DNA from: Stenotrophomonas panacihumi
Lineage (GTDB): Bacteria; Pseudomonadota; Gammaproteobacteria; Xanthomonadales; Xanthomonadaceae
Assembly (NCBI RefSeq): GCF_001431645.1
Contig: NZ_LLXU01000092.1
Coordinates: 34,416 to 98,415, forward strand
Length of the DNA: 64,000 bases
Direction: 5' to 3'
Positions 8,976-17,621 of the stretch are shown here, piece by piece. The notes beneath the pieces were generated by a model that saw only the letters and a list, made by a program, of their open reading frames with translations, was not told where the DNA came from and made no database searches. A program made the position numbers and the translations under genes. Position 1 is the first letter of the stretch; each line of letters opens with the position of its first letter.

Positions 8976-9713
8976 ATGAGCGAAACCGCCAAGGTGGCGT
9001 TGGTGACCGGCGGCGCGCGGCGCATTGGCGCGGCGATCGTGCGGCGCCTGCATGCGGCCGGGTATCGGGTGGCCGTGCATGCGCATGCCTCCGGGCCGGC
9101 GCTGGAGGCCTTGTCGGCCGAGCTGGATGCCGCGCGGCCCGGCAGCGTGCTCACGCTGCAGGCGGACCTGCGTGACGCCAGCGCGGTCGCCGGGCTGGTG
9201 CACGACACACTGGCCGCGTTCGGCCGCCTCGATGCGCTGGTCAACAACGCCTCCAATTTCTTTCCCACGCCACTGGAAGCCGCAACAGCCGCGCAGTGGG
9301 ACGAACTGATGGCGGTGAACGCGCGTGCGCCGTTCCTGCTCGCGCAGGCGGCCGCCCCCGCGCTGCGCGCGGGCCATGGCGCGATCGTCAACCTGGTCGA
9401 CGCCGCGCTCGCGCATCCGTTGCCCGCGCATGCGGCGTATACCGCCGCCAAGGGCGCGCTGGCCGCGCTCACCGCGGCGTTGGCGGTGGACCTGGCGCCG
9501 GAGGTACGGGTGAATGCCGTCGCGCCCGGCGCCATCCTGTGGCCGGAGGTGGGCAAGGATGCCGCGGCGCAGGCGGCGGCGATGGCGCGCACGCCGCTGG
9601 CGCGCGTGGGCACGCCGGAGGAAGTGGCCGAAGCGGTGCGTTGGCTCATCGAGGACGCGCACTACATCACCGGGCATACGCTGCCGCTGGATGGCGGGCG
9701 CTTGCTGGGGTGA
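8976..9713 (+). CDS. folM: Pteridine reductase / FolM-type dihydromonapterin reductase (SDR)
   Basis: 245 residues, a classical short-chain dehydrogenase. The TGGARRIG cofactor loop (11-18), with Arg where most SDRs have Gly, marks NADPH-using pteridine reductases. NNASNFFPTPL (90-100) matches the PTR1 substrate loop. The catalytic triad has Asp142 in place of Ser, followed by Tyr155 and Lys159, with the 13-residue Asp-Tyr spacing of PTR1. It should reduce dihydrobiopterin, dihydromonapterin or dihydrofolate in the cytoplasm. The gene faces folK, only 15 bases away, so two pteridine genes sit tail to tail. The start has weak ribosome-site support (AAGGGAA about 10 bases upstream). Confidence 0.88.
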   Translation: MSETAKVALVTGGARRIGAAIVRRLHAAGYRVAVHAHASGPALEALSAELDAARPGSVLTLQADLRDASAVAGLVHDTLAAFGRLDALVNNASNFFPTPLEAATAAQWDELMAVNARAPFLLAQAAAPALRAGHGAIVNLVDAALAHPLPAHAAYTAAKGALAALTAALAVDLAPEVRVNAVAPGAILWPEVGKDAAAQAAAMARTPLARVGTPEEVAEAVRWLIEDAHYITGHTLPLDGGRLLG

Positions 9714-9728
9714 GGCCGGGGCGCCGAC

Positions 9729-10217
9729 TCAGGGCGCCAGTGGCACCGTATCGAAATGCTCGCCGTGTTGCGTATGCGCGCGCCACAGCGCGTCCAGCGT
9801 GCGGCCGCTCACCGGGTCGATGAAGTCCGGCGCGATGTCGGCCAGCGGCTTGAGCACGAACGCGTGCTTGAGCTCCGGTCGCGGCACGCGCAGGTGGCCG
9901 GGGCCTTCGACGATGCGGTCGCCGTAGAAGATCACGTCGATATCCAGCGTGCGGTCGGCGAAACGCGGGCCGCTGCGGTCGCGCCCGTGGGCATCCTCGA
10001 CGGCGTGCAGCCATGCGTCCAGCGGCTCAAGTTCCATGTCCGTATGCAGCAGCACGGCGTTGTTGAGGAAATCCGGGCCGTCGAAGCCGACGGCCGGCGT
10101 GCGGTAAGCCGGCGAGACGCGCAGTTCGCCGAAACGCTCGCGCAATACCTGCACGGCCAGGTACAGGTGCCGGGCCGGCTGCAGGTTGCTGCCGAGGCTG
10201 AGAAGGACGGGGGTCAT
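9729..10217 (-). CDS. folK: 2-amino-4-hydroxy-6-hydroxymethyldihydropteridine diphosphokinase
   Basis: 162 residues, normal for HPPK. It transfers pyrophosphate from ATP to 6-hydroxymethyl-dihydropterin in folate synthesis. Visible motifs are LLSLGSNLQPARH at the N-terminus, FLNNAVLLHT in the middle, and the signature RFADRTLDIDVIFYGD with RVPRPELKHAFVLKPLADI. The ATG at 10217 gives the usual MTPVLLSLGSN start; an upstream ATG at 10232 would add five residues. folK often follows panB-panC or pcnB in gammaproteobacteria, but neither is here; its only pteridine neighbour is the convergent folM. Confidence 0.95.
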   Translation of the reverse strand: MTPVLLSLGSNLQPARHLYLAVQVLRERFGELRVSPAYRTPAVGFDGPDFLNNAVLLHTDMELEPLDAWLHAVEDAHGRDRSGPRFADRTLDIDVIFYGDRIVEGPGHLRVPRPELKHAFVLKPLADIAPDFIDPVSGRTLDALWRAHTQHGEHFDTVPLAP

Positions 10218-10329
10218 GCAATATTCGCGCATGCGCGCGGCCCCATCGTCAACCGTTGCGCCGTGACACCTTCACGACCCGGCCCGCCCGGCGGCCTAGA
10301 ATGCCGGTTCCGTCAACGATGACAACGCC

Positions 10330-11070
10330 ATGACCTATTGCGTGGGCATCGAAGTGGACGAAGGCCTGGTCTTCGCCGCGGATACCCGTACCAACGCCTC
10401 GCTGGACGACGTCCGCGTGTACCGCAAGCTGCACGTGTTCGAGTACCCCGGACAGGCGGTATTCGCGGTGATGTCGGCCGGCAACCTGGCCACCACCCAG
10501 CTCGCGCTCGCGCGCATCCAGCGCGACGTCGACGATGCGGCGCCGCGCAACCTGCGCACGTTCCGGCACCTGTTCGAGGTGGCCGAGTACATCGGCCAGG
10601 TCCTCGTCTCCAGCCAGGTCGATACCGCCGGGCGTCCGGAATTCGAAGGCATCAGCACGCAGGCCACGCTGATCCTCGGCGGGCAGGTCGCCGGCGAGCG
10701 CCCGGGCATGTACATGGTGTACCCGCTGGGCAACGCCATCGCCTCCTCGCCCGAGACGCCCTACCTGCAGGTGGGCGAATCGAAGTACGGCAAGCCGATC
10801 CTGGACCGCATCATCCGCGCCGACACGCGGCTGGAAGATGCGGCGCGCACGGCGCTGGTGTCGCTGGATTCGACGATCCGTTCCAACCTGTCCGTCGGCA
10901 TGCCGATCGACCTGGCGCTGATCCGCCGCGACGACCTGCGCATCACCGAGCGCATGCGCCTGGATGCCGATACGCCGCTGTACTCGGACATCCATGCCAA
11001 CTGGTCGCGCAAGCTCACCGAAGCGGTGCACACCCTGCCGCGCTTTCCGTGGGAACTGCCGCAGGACTGA
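10330..11070 (+). CDS. Anbu (ancestral beta-subunit) proteasome-like peptidase
   Basis: 246 residues. The protein begins MTYCVGIEVDEGLVFAADTR, so removal of Met would expose Thr2 as the N-terminal nucleophile; the next strands (VFAVMSAGNLATTQ, GPxxxV-like MYMVYPLG) fit the Ntn-hydrolase fold. Anbu assembles into open helical or lock-washer rings in the cytoplasm; its substrates are uncertain. Elsewhere anbu is commonly grouped with a transglutaminase-like protein, an alpha-E protein and a circularly permuted ATP-grasp enzyme. None of those is adjacent here: the neighbours are folK and a kinase operon. Confidence 0.88.
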   Translation: MTYCVGIEVDEGLVFAADTRTNASLDDVRVYRKLHVFEYPGQAVFAVMSAGNLATTQLALARIQRDVDDAAPRNLRTFRHLFEVAEYIGQVLVSSQVDTAGRPEFEGISTQATLILGGQVAGERPGMYMVYPLGNAIASSPETPYLQVGESKYGKPILDRIIRADTRLEDAARTALVSLDSTIRSNLSVGMPIDLALIRRDDLRITERMRLDADTPLYSDIHANWSRKLTEAVHTLPRFPWELPQD

Positions 11071-11076
11071 GCCGGC

Positions 11077-12582
11077 CTAGCCGTTCTCCAGCGCGTGGGC
11101 CACCGCGCGGAACACGCGGCGCATCTCCAGCGGCTTGCGCAGCACGTGCACGGGGATATCCGGCGGGAAATGCTCGCGTTGCAGCGGCTGGCCGACATCC
11201 TCCAGCACGATGGCCGGCCCCTGGTAGCCCAGCTCCTGCATGGTGAGCAGCAGGCTCACCGCCGAGAGCAGGATGATGTCGCTGTCCACGATCACCAGGT
11301 CCGGCAACGCGTGCTGCTGCACGTGCTGCAGGGCGGCGGCGCCATCGGCGGCGAGCTGTGGCTGGTAGCCCTGGCTCGACAGCGCATTGCCGAGCAACGA
11401 CAGCCGCGTAGCCTCGCCATCCACCAGCAGGATGCGCTGGCCGCGCCCCAGCGGCAGGTCGGCCTCGTGTTCGCCGCCGGCCGGTGTCGGCGCACGCAGC
11501 GGCAGCACGATGTCGAAGCGCGTGCCTTCGCCGCGCCGGCTGTCCACGGTAATGGTGCCGCCGTAGCTTTCGACGATGCGCTTGCAGGAGATCAGGCCCA
11601 GGCCGGTGCCGTCGGCCTTGGTGGTGAAGAACGGGCTGAACAACCGCGCCAGGGTGTCCTCACCCATGCCCGTACCGGTATCGATGACGCTCAGGCGCAG
11701 TTCGCCCTCGCCTTCCGGCGCGGCGGCGAAAGTGAGCTGCCCGCCGTGCGGCATCGCCTGCACGGCGTTGAGCCCCAGGTTGAGCAGGCACTGCTGCAGT
11801 TCGGTGTAGTTGGCTTCGACGCTGAGGTCGCCATCGCCGCCTTCCACCTGCAGGGCGACGCCCTTGGGCAGGCTGCTGCGCAGCAGCAGCTGCACGGCCT
11901 GGAACAGCCGGGCCACGGACACCCGCTCGCGCGGCTTGTTGGAGCCGCGCACGAAGGAGAGCATCGACTCGGCCATCTCGTGGCCACGGCGCCCGCATTC
12001 GGCGATGACGTCGGCCAGCTGGCGCAGCTGCGGGTCGTCGCCGCGCCCGGCCAGCAGGTCCGGCACGATCAGCAGCGGCTGCAGGATGTTGCGCAGGTCA
12101 TGGCTGAGGCCGGCAGCAAGCAGCGCCAGGCTTTCCAGCCGCTGGGCGCGCATCAGCTCGTTCTCCACGCGCTCGCGGTCGCGCTCCACGCGCGCCTCGC
12201 GCACGGCGCGCACCACCGCGGCCGGCAGCCGCGTCGGGTTGTGCTTGATGATGTAGTCGTTGGCGCCTTCCTGCAGCGCCTTGACCGCGGCCTCCTCGCC
12301 CATCGTGCCGGAGACGAAGATGAAGGGCATGCGCGGGTCGACGGTGCGCACGATGCGCAGGGCTTCGTGCCCGGAGAAACCCGGCATGCTCAGGTCGGAG
12401 AGCACGATGTCCGGGCGGAACGCTTCCAGGCACAGGCGCAGGCCTTCCTCGCCATCCACGCGCTCGAACGCGGCCTCCAGCCCGGATTCCAGCAGCTGGT
12501 CGGACAGCAGTTCGGCGTCTTCCGGCGAATCCTCGATCAGCAGGATGCGCAGTTCGCCGAGCCGGGCCCCTTCATGCGGCAT
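11077..12582 (-). CDS. Soluble hybrid sensor kinase: receiver - histidine kinase - receiver
   Basis: 501 residues, no membrane segment or signal peptide. Receiver 1 (about 11-125) has the acidic pair E17-D18, phosphoacceptor D63 and Lys113. The dimerisation helix carries His161 (LSHDLRNILQPL), followed by an ATPase domain with N-box LNLGLNAVQAM, G1 DTGTGMG (301-307) and G2 GTGLGL. Receiver 2 (about 382-500) has D433/D435 and Lys483, but its acidic pair reads D388-G389-E390. It probably receives phosphate from the upstream kinase through receiver 1. It starts one base after the stop of the upstream receiver gene, so it is the third gene of one operon. The output is unknown. Confidence 0.85.
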   Translation of the reverse strand: MPHEGARLGELRILLIEDSPEDAELLSDQLLESGLEAAFERVDGEEGLRLCLEAFRPDIVLSDLSMPGFSGHEALRIVRTVDPRMPFIFVSGTMGEEAAVKALQEGANDYIIKHNPTRLPAAVVRAVREARVERDRERVENELMRAQRLESLALLAAGLSHDLRNILQPLLIVPDLLAGRGDDPQLRQLADVIAECGRRGHEMAESMLSFVRGSNKPRERVSVARLFQAVQLLLRSSLPKGVALQVEGGDGDLSVEANYTELQQCLLNLGLNAVQAMPHGGQLTFAAAPEGEGELRLSVIDTGTGMGEDTLARLFSPFFTTKADGTGLGLISCKRIVESYGGTITVDSRRGEGTRFDIVLPLRAPTPAGGEHEADLPLGRGQRILLVDGEATRLSLLGNALSSQGYQPQLAADGAAALQHVQQHALPDLVIVDSDIILLSAVSLLLTMQELGYQGPAIVLEDVGQPLQREHFPPDIPVHVLRKPLEMRRVFRAVAHALENG

Positions 12583-12583
12583 G

Positions 12584-13024
12584 TCAGTTCGTTCCCGCCG
12601 CCTGGTTGATGACGGCCCAGAAGGTGCCCAGCGTCTGCACGGCATTGAAGAACTGGTCCACGTCCACCGGCTTGACCACGTAGGCGTTCACGCCCAGGTC
12701 CCAGCTGCGCGCCAGGTCGTTCTCTTCGCGCGAGGACGAGAGGATCACTACCGGCAGGCGCTTGAGCGCGTCGTCCTGGCGAATCTGCTTGAGCACTTCC
12801 AGCCCGTCCAGGCGCGGCATCTTGATGTCCAGCAGCAGGACGGCCGGCAGGCCCGGCTCGCGGTTGGCGAACGCGCCGCGGCGATACAGGTAATCCAGCG
12901 CTTCCACGCCGTCCTCGACATGGACGATGGGATTGGCCAGGCGCGCCTCGCGCAGGGCGTCGATCGCCATCTCCGCGTCGGCGGGGCTGTCTTCGGCAAG
13001 CAGGATGGTACGGATCGGGCTCAT
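12584..13024 (-). CDS. Single-domain response regulator, Rcp1/CheY type
   Basis: 146 residues, receiver only. Acidic pair E11-D12 (LLAEDSPAD), phosphoacceptor D66 (LLLDIKMPRLDG), switch Ser in ILSSSREE and Lys118 (YVVKPVD). The inserted YLYRRGAFANREPGLP before the phosphorylation strand is typical of Rcp1-like regulators that pair with phytochrome-type or CHASE3 kinases. It has no output domain, so it probably shuttles phosphate between the upstream kinase and the downstream hybrid kinase, or acts by protein contact. Its ATG overlaps the upstream kinase stop by four bases (ATGA). Confidence 0.88.
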   Translation of the reverse strand: MSPIRTILLAEDSPADAEMAIDALREARLANPIVHVEDGVEALDYLYRRGAFANREPGLPAVLLLDIKMPRLDGLEVLKQIRQDDALKRLPVVILSSSREENDLARSWDLGVNAYVVKPVDVDQFFNAVQTLGTFWAVINQAAGTN

Positions 13025-14829
13025 GGCGTGGACTCTTGGGAAGGCGCGTCGAGCGCCGCGGGGAGGATGAAGTGGAAGGTGGCGCCGTGGTCGAGCCGGC
13101 TCTCGGCCCAGATGCGCCCGCCGTGGCGGCTCAGCACGCGGCGCACGGTGGCCAGGCCGATGCCGGTGCCGGGGTACTCGGTGGCCTTGTGCAGGCGCTG
13201 GAACACGCCGAACAGCTTGGAGGCGTATTCCATGTCGAAGCCGGCGCCGTTATCGGAGACGCTGAAGTGGTGGCCGCCGTCCGGCAGCGCCTCGTAGCCG
13301 ATGTCGATGCGCGCCACGTCGCGCTTGCCGCTGTACTTGATCGCGTTGCCGACCAGGTTGGTCCACAGCTGGCGCATCATGTTTTCGTCGGCCACCAGGA
13401 TCGGCATCGGCGCGATGTGCCATTCGATGCGATGGTCGGGGTGCTCGGCGCGGTCGTTGGCTTCCAGCACCGCGCGCGTCTCGGCCACCAGCGACTGCAT
13501 GTCCACCGCCTGCATGCGCAGCGCGCTGCGGCCCAGCCGCGAGTAGACCAGCAGGTCGTCGATCAGCGTGGCCATGCGCCGCGCCGAGCTGCTGATGACC
13601 TGCATGTAGTGCTGCGATTTCTCGTCGGCCCCGTCGCCCAGGTGGCGCTCCAGCTTGTCGGCGAAGCCGGCGACGTGGCGCAGCGGCGCGCGCAGGTCAT
13701 GGGAGACCGAATAGCTGAAGGCCTCCAGCTCGCGGTTGACCTCCGAGACCTGCTCGACCTTGCCTTCCAGCTGCCGGTTGAGCTCCTGGATGCGCTGGTT
13801 GGAGGCCTTCTGCAGGCTGATGTCGCTGACCGTCATCAGCACGACCTCGTCATCCTGGTCAGGCAGCGGCATGCGCCGCGCGTTGAGCAGCATGGTGCGC
13901 GCCACGCCGTCGGCCGCGCTCTGTTCGTGTTCGAAATCCCACAGTTCGCGGCCGCGCAACAGGATGTCGGCCAGGCGCTGGCGGATCGCCGGGTCCATCC
14001 AGGCGCCCTCGCCGATGCTCGACAGCTCGGTGCCGCGCGCGTCTTCCTCGCCCAGCCCGTACAGCTCGGCGAAGGCATTGTTGTAGAGCACCAGGCGCTG
14101 CTGCGCATCGAGCAGCACGATGGGCTCGCGCACGGTCTGCAGCACCGAGGCGGCGCGCGCGGCCGAGCGCGTGGAGGCCCGCTCGGCCACAACGCGGTGG
14201 CGGGTCTGGCGTTGCAGCAGCCAGATCACGCTGCCGAGCAGCAGCAACTGCACGAGCAGCGCGCCCCAGCTCAGCGCGGTGTACTGCACGCGGCGCAGGT
14301 TGGATTCGCGGTCGCGCTGGGCCAGCAGCGTGTTCTCCGAAGCCTGCAGCTGGTCGATCAGCTCGCGCATCGGGTTGGCGACGATCATTTCCTGGATCAG
14401 CGCCTGGGTCTGCGCCGGTTCGCGGGAGCGGGCGATGGATTCGGCCAGCTGCATGCGCCGGTCGATGGTGCCCTGCAGGCGGCCCAGGCGCACCAGCTGC
14501 TCGGGGTTGTCGCGGGTCTGCGCGATGAGGTCGGCCAGCGCCTTGTCGATTTCCGCGCGCCCGCGACGCATGCGCTCGTTGAGCACCGGCAGCTCGATGC
14601 CGTGCGAGCGCATCAGCGCGGAGGATTCCACGTCGCGCACCGATGATTCCAGCTGCTGCGAGAGCTGTCGCACCTGCTGGCTGTGCTGCACCCAGTTGGC
14701 CGCCTGGTCGGTACTGCGCGCCATCTGCTGCAGCAACAACGCCGGCACCACCACGATCAGGAAAATAGCCGTCGTCAGCGCCGGCAGGCGCCAGCGTTCC
14801 CAGGCATCTTCATTGGCGGCTGTTTGCAT
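13021..14829 (-). CDS. Membrane sensor histidine kinase with CHASE3 and PAS domains
   Basis: 602 residues from the ATG at 14829. TM1 about 16-35, a periplasmic helical CHASE3-type domain (about 40-180), TM2 about 187-206, PAS (about 225-340), a coiled linker, then HisKA with His377 (FSYSVSHDLRAPL) and an HATPase domain (NLVGNAIKYS, DNGAGFD, GTGIGLA). The kinase module resembles that of bacteriophytochromes, which commonly work with Rcp1-type receivers like the next gene. The signal is unknown. The start is uncertain: in-frame ATGs at 14883 and 14907 would add 18 or 26 residues, and none has a good ribosome site. Confidence 0.87.
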   Translation of the reverse strand: MQTAANEDAWERWRLPALTTAIFLIVVVPALLLQQMARSTDQAANWVQHSQQVRQLSQQLESSVRDVESSALMRSHGIELPVLNERMRRGRAEIDKALADLIAQTRDNPEQLVRLGRLQGTIDRRMQLAESIARSREPAQTQALIQEMIVANPMRELIDQLQASENTLLAQRDRESNLRRVQYTALSWGALLVQLLLLGSVIWLLQRQTRHRVVAERASTRSAARAASVLQTVREPIVLLDAQQRLVLYNNAFAELYGLGEEDARGTELSSIGEGAWMDPAIRQRLADILLRGRELWDFEHEQSAADGVARTMLLNARRMPLPDQDDEVVLMTVSDISLQKASNQRIQELNRQLEGKVEQVSEVNRELEAFSYSVSHDLRAPLRHVAGFADKLERHLGDGADEKSQHYMQVISSSARRMATLIDDLLVYSRLGRSALRMQAVDMQSLVAETRAVLEANDRAEHPDHRIEWHIAPMPILVADENMMRQLWTNLVGNAIKYSGKRDVARIDIGYEALPDGGHHFSVSDNGAGFDMEYASKLFGVFQRLHKATEYPGTGIGLATVRRVLSRHGGRIWAESRLDHGATFHFILPAALDAPSQESTP

Positions 14830-14963
14830 CTGGTGTTTTGCTCGATTCCAGGAACCGCCAAGGGGCGAAGAATTGTCCCGCATCCGACGATCACCCGAAT
14901 GAATCATTCATTCTGGTGATCGGCACCGCGCCCCCGGGGCGGCAAGATGAATGCGGTCATCAT

Positions 14964-14975
14964 ACGACCGGTCGT
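14964..14975. promoter_or_regulatory. Perfect 12-base palindrome upstream of the sensor kinase operon
   Basis: ACGACCGGTCGT. It lies 135 bases upstream of the kinase ATG at 14829 and between it and the BON gene terminator. Perfect palindromes with a CCGG centre are typical TetR-family operators, but no regulator is adjacent. Function is inference. Confidence 0.35.
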
Positions 14976-15011
14976 GTGAAAACGCTTCCTCACATCCCTG
15001 CCTGCCCAAAA

Positions 15012-15039
15012 GAAAAAGGCGCGCTCCGAAGAGCGCGCC
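15012..15039 (-). terminator. Rho-independent terminator of the BON-domain gene
   Basis: A 9-base perfect stem (GGCGCGCTC, 15018-15026, with its complement at 15031-15039) and a CGAA loop. On the minus strand it is followed by TTTTTCTTTT. It lies about 50 bases beyond the BON gene stop. Confidence 0.9.
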
Positions 15040-15091
15040 TCGCGGTGGACCGGGCCGCCTCGCCTCGGCCCGGCCACCGTCCACGAACTGC

Positions 15092-15448
15092 TTAGTGGTC
15101 GGCCATCGCCGAGACCTTGAGGTTCGCTGCCTCGACCTTCTTGACGCCCTCGATGCCCTTGGCCACCGAGACCGCCTTGTCCTTCTCGGCCTGGGTCTTG
15201 ACCATGCCGCTCAGCCAGACCACGCCGTTCTTGGTTTCGACCTTGATGTCGCTGCCCGGCACGTTGTCGGTGGCGAGCATGTCGCTCTTCACCTTCGTGG
15301 TGATCCAGGTGTCGCTCGCCGGCTGCTGCGACTCGCTCGGCGGATTCTTGTTGTCCATCGAACCGGCGGCGAACGCGCTGCCGGCACCCAGCATCGAAAT
15401 GGCCACCAGCGAAGCGGCCAGCGTGTTGCGAACATGCAGCTTCTTCAT
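15092..15448 (-). CDS. Periplasmic BON-domain protein (OsmY-like)
   Basis: 118 residues. Signal peptide (MKKLHVRNTLAASLVAISML, cleaved about residue 28 after AFA), then one BON domain (about 46-115) with the core IKVETKNGVVWLSGMV and the end helix GIEGVKKVEAANLKV. BON domains are thought to bind phospholipid surfaces; OsmY and its relatives respond to osmotic and envelope stress. OsmY has two BON domains, this protein only one. A strong GGGAGGA ribosome site precedes the ATG. It is monocistronic, with its own terminator. Confidence 0.88.
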   Translation of the reverse strand: MKKLHVRNTLAASLVAISMLGAGSAFAAGSMDNKNPPSESQQPASDTWITTKVKSDMLATDNVPGSDIKVETKNGVVWLSGMVKTQAEKDKAVSVAKGIEGVKKVEAANLKVSAMADH

Positions 15449-15579
15449 TGCGGTTCCTCCCTTGCGGTACGTGGGGCCAGCATGCGCAGCGGCGCGTACA
15501 GCGCACGTGACTTCGGGATGCAGATGCCGTGAACCATTCAGCCGTTACCCTATGCCTCTCCCCTCGACGGCACGACGCC

Positions 15580-16617
15580 ATGAATGAACTGCATCTCGCC
15601 CTGATCGGCTACGGGTATGTCGGCCGCGTCTTCCACGCGCCGTTGATCGAAACCACCGAAGGTTTGCACCTGCACACGATCGTCTCGCGGCAGGCCGACG
15701 CCGGCGCGCTGCATCCGCAGGCGCGCGTCGAGGCGGACCGCACGCGCGTGCTCGCCGATCCCGCCATCGATGCGGTGGTGATCGCCACGCCCAACGACAC
15801 CCACGCCGCCATCGCGCTGGAGGCCCTGGCGGCGGGCAAGCACGTGCTGGTGGACAAGCCCTTCACCGTGGACCTGGCGCAGGCGCGCACGGTGATGTCG
15901 GCGGCGGTGGATGCCGGGCGCATCTGCAGCGTGTTCCAGAACCGGCGCTGGGATGCGGACTTCCTCACCGTGCAGCAGCTGCTGCGCGACGAGGTGCTGG
16001 GCGAGATCGCCGAGTTCCACTCGCACTTCGACCGCCATCGCCCGCAGGTGCGCGACCGCTGGCGCGAAAGCGACGCACCGGGCGCCGGCCTGTGGTTCGA
16101 CCTCGGCCCGCACCTGCTCGACCAGGCGCTGCAACTGTTCGGCCGCCCGCAGGCCGTCGGCGCGGACCTGCTGCCGCAGCGCGAAGGCGCGCGCAGCGAT
16201 GATTACTTCCACGTGGTGCTGCACTACCCGCGCATGCGCGCGCACCTGCATGCCGGCACGTTGGTGGCCGATGCCGCACGCCGCTTCGCCGTGCATGGCG
16301 TGCGCGGCAGCTTCATCAAGGACGGCCTGGATACGCAGGAAGCAATGTTGCGCGAAGGCCTGCGCCCGGGCATCCCGGGGTGGGGCGCGGATGCGCGCGA
16401 TGGCTGGCTCACGCTGGCCGACGACGACGGCACCCTGCGGCGCGAGCGCATCGCCACGGTGCCGGGCGACTACCGCCGCTGCTATGCCGCGTTCCGCGAT
16501 GCCATCCACGGCACCGGCGCGCCGCCGGCGAGCACGGCGCAAGCGTTGGAAGTGATGGCGCTGCTGGAACTGGCCGCGGAAGCGTCCGCCCGCGGCCAGG
16601 TACTCACGCTGGACTGA
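15580..16617 (+). CDS. Gfo/Idh/MocA-family oxidoreductase
   Basis: 345 residues. N-terminal Rossmann domain with LIGYGYVGRVFHAPLI (GxGxxG type, residues 8-23), VVIATPNDTH and the EKP-like motif VDKPF (Lys about 93). The C-terminal substrate domain has DLGPHLLDQAL with the His that usually faces the substrate. The family oxidises or reduces sugars, inositols and related compounds with NAD(P). Overall layout resembles E. coli YdgJ/YhhX. No pathway partner is next to it; gnd is convergent, three bases away. The substrate cannot be told from sequence. Confidence 0.85.
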   Translation: MNELHLALIGYGYVGRVFHAPLIETTEGLHLHTIVSRQADAGALHPQARVEADRTRVLADPAIDAVVIATPNDTHAAIALEALAAGKHVLVDKPFTVDLAQARTVMSAAVDAGRICSVFQNRRWDADFLTVQQLLRDEVLGEIAEFHSHFDRHRPQVRDRWRESDAPGAGLWFDLGPHLLDQALQLFGRPQAVGADLLPQREGARSDDYFHVVLHYPRMRAHLHAGTLVADAARRFAVHGVRGSFIKDGLDTQEAMLREGLRPGIPGWGADARDGWLTLADDDGTLRRERIATVPGDYRRCYAAFRDAIHGTGAPPASTAQALEVMALLELAAEASARGQVLTLD

Positions 16618-16620
16618 GCC

Positions 16621-17550
16621 TCAGTCCGGCTTGCCGGTGGCCGGCGGCGCGGCGTGCAGCGCATGGCCACCGAACTCGTTGCGCATCGTCGCCAGCAGCT
16701 TGTCGGTGAACGAATCCTTGTCGCGCGAACGCAGGCGTTCGAGCAGCGAGAGGGTGATGACCGGCGCGGAGACGTCCAGGTCGATGGCCTCGGCCACCGT
16801 CCAGCGGCCCTCGCCGGAATCCTCCACGAATGGCGCCACGCTCGACAGCCGCGCATCGCGGCCCAGCGCGTCGGCGGTGAGGTCCAACAGCCAGGAGCGC
16901 ACCACGCTGCCGTCGCGCCAGATATCGGCGACCTGGTGCAGGTCCAGCGCGAACTCTTCCTTGCGCTCCATCAGCGCGAAGCCCTCGGCGTAGGCCTGCA
17001 TCATTCCGTACTCGATGCCGTTGTGGACCATCTTGGTGAAGTGGCCGGCGCCGCTCGGGCCCACGCGGCCCCAGCCGCGGTCCGGTGCCGGCGCCAGCGC
17101 GGTGAACACCGGCCCCAGGCGCGCCACCGCCGCCTCGTCGCCGCCGATCATCAGGCTGTAGCCTTCCTTCAAACCCCACACGCCGCCGCTGGTGCCGCAA
17201 TCGATGTAGGCGATGCCATGGCCGGCGAGCTCGCGGCTGCGGCGCTGGGAATCCTTGTAGTACGAGTTGCCGCCATCCACCACCAGGTCGCCCGGCGCGA
17301 GCAGCGGCAGCAACTGGGCGATGGTGTCGTCGACGACCTTGCCGGCCGGCACCATCAGCCACACCGCGCGCGGCACCGGCAGCGCGGCGACCAGTTCGGC
17401 CAGCGAGGCCGCCGGCACGATGCCCTTGGCCTGCGCGGCCTGGCGCGCGGCGGCGCCGGGGTCGAAGCCGATGACGCGGTGGCCGCCGCGGATGATCCGC
17501 TCGGCCATGTTGGCGCCCATCCGTCCCAGGCCGACCATTCCCAGTTCCAT
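16621..17550 (-). CDS. gnd: 6-phosphogluconate dehydrogenase, short (decarboxylating) type
   Basis: 309 residues, the short form of about 300 residues (GntZ/YqeC type) rather than the 470-residue Gnd. It has a Rossmann start GMVGLGRMGANMAER, VVDGGNSYYKDS (NADP/substrate), the active-site strand YIDCGTSGGVWGL and the catalytic stretch GAGHFTKMVHNGIEYGMMQ with Lys and the HNGIEY signature. It converts 6-phosphogluconate to ribulose 5-phosphate and CO2; short forms often prefer NAD. The ATG at 17550 follows GAGGAT by about eight bases. No zwf or other pentose-phosphate gene is adjacent. Confidence 0.92.
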   Translation of the reverse strand: MELGMVGLGRMGANMAERIIRGGHRVIGFDPGAAARQAAQAKGIVPAASLAELVAALPVPRAVWLMVPAGKVVDDTIAQLLPLLAPGDLVVDGGNSYYKDSQRRSRELAGHGIAYIDCGTSGGVWGLKEGYSLMIGGDEAAVARLGPVFTALAPAPDRGWGRVGPSGAGHFTKMVHNGIEYGMMQAYAEGFALMERKEEFALDLHQVADIWRDGSVVRSWLLDLTADALGRDARLSSVAPFVEDSGEGRWTVAEAIDLDVSAPVITLSLLERLRSRDKDSFTDKLLATMRNEFGGHALHAAPPATGKPD

Positions 17551-17621
17551 AGCGAGATCCTCTGTGCGAAAGATGGGGTGCAGGGTGGCACGAACCGGCG
17601 CCGCCGGCATCGCCCGATAGG

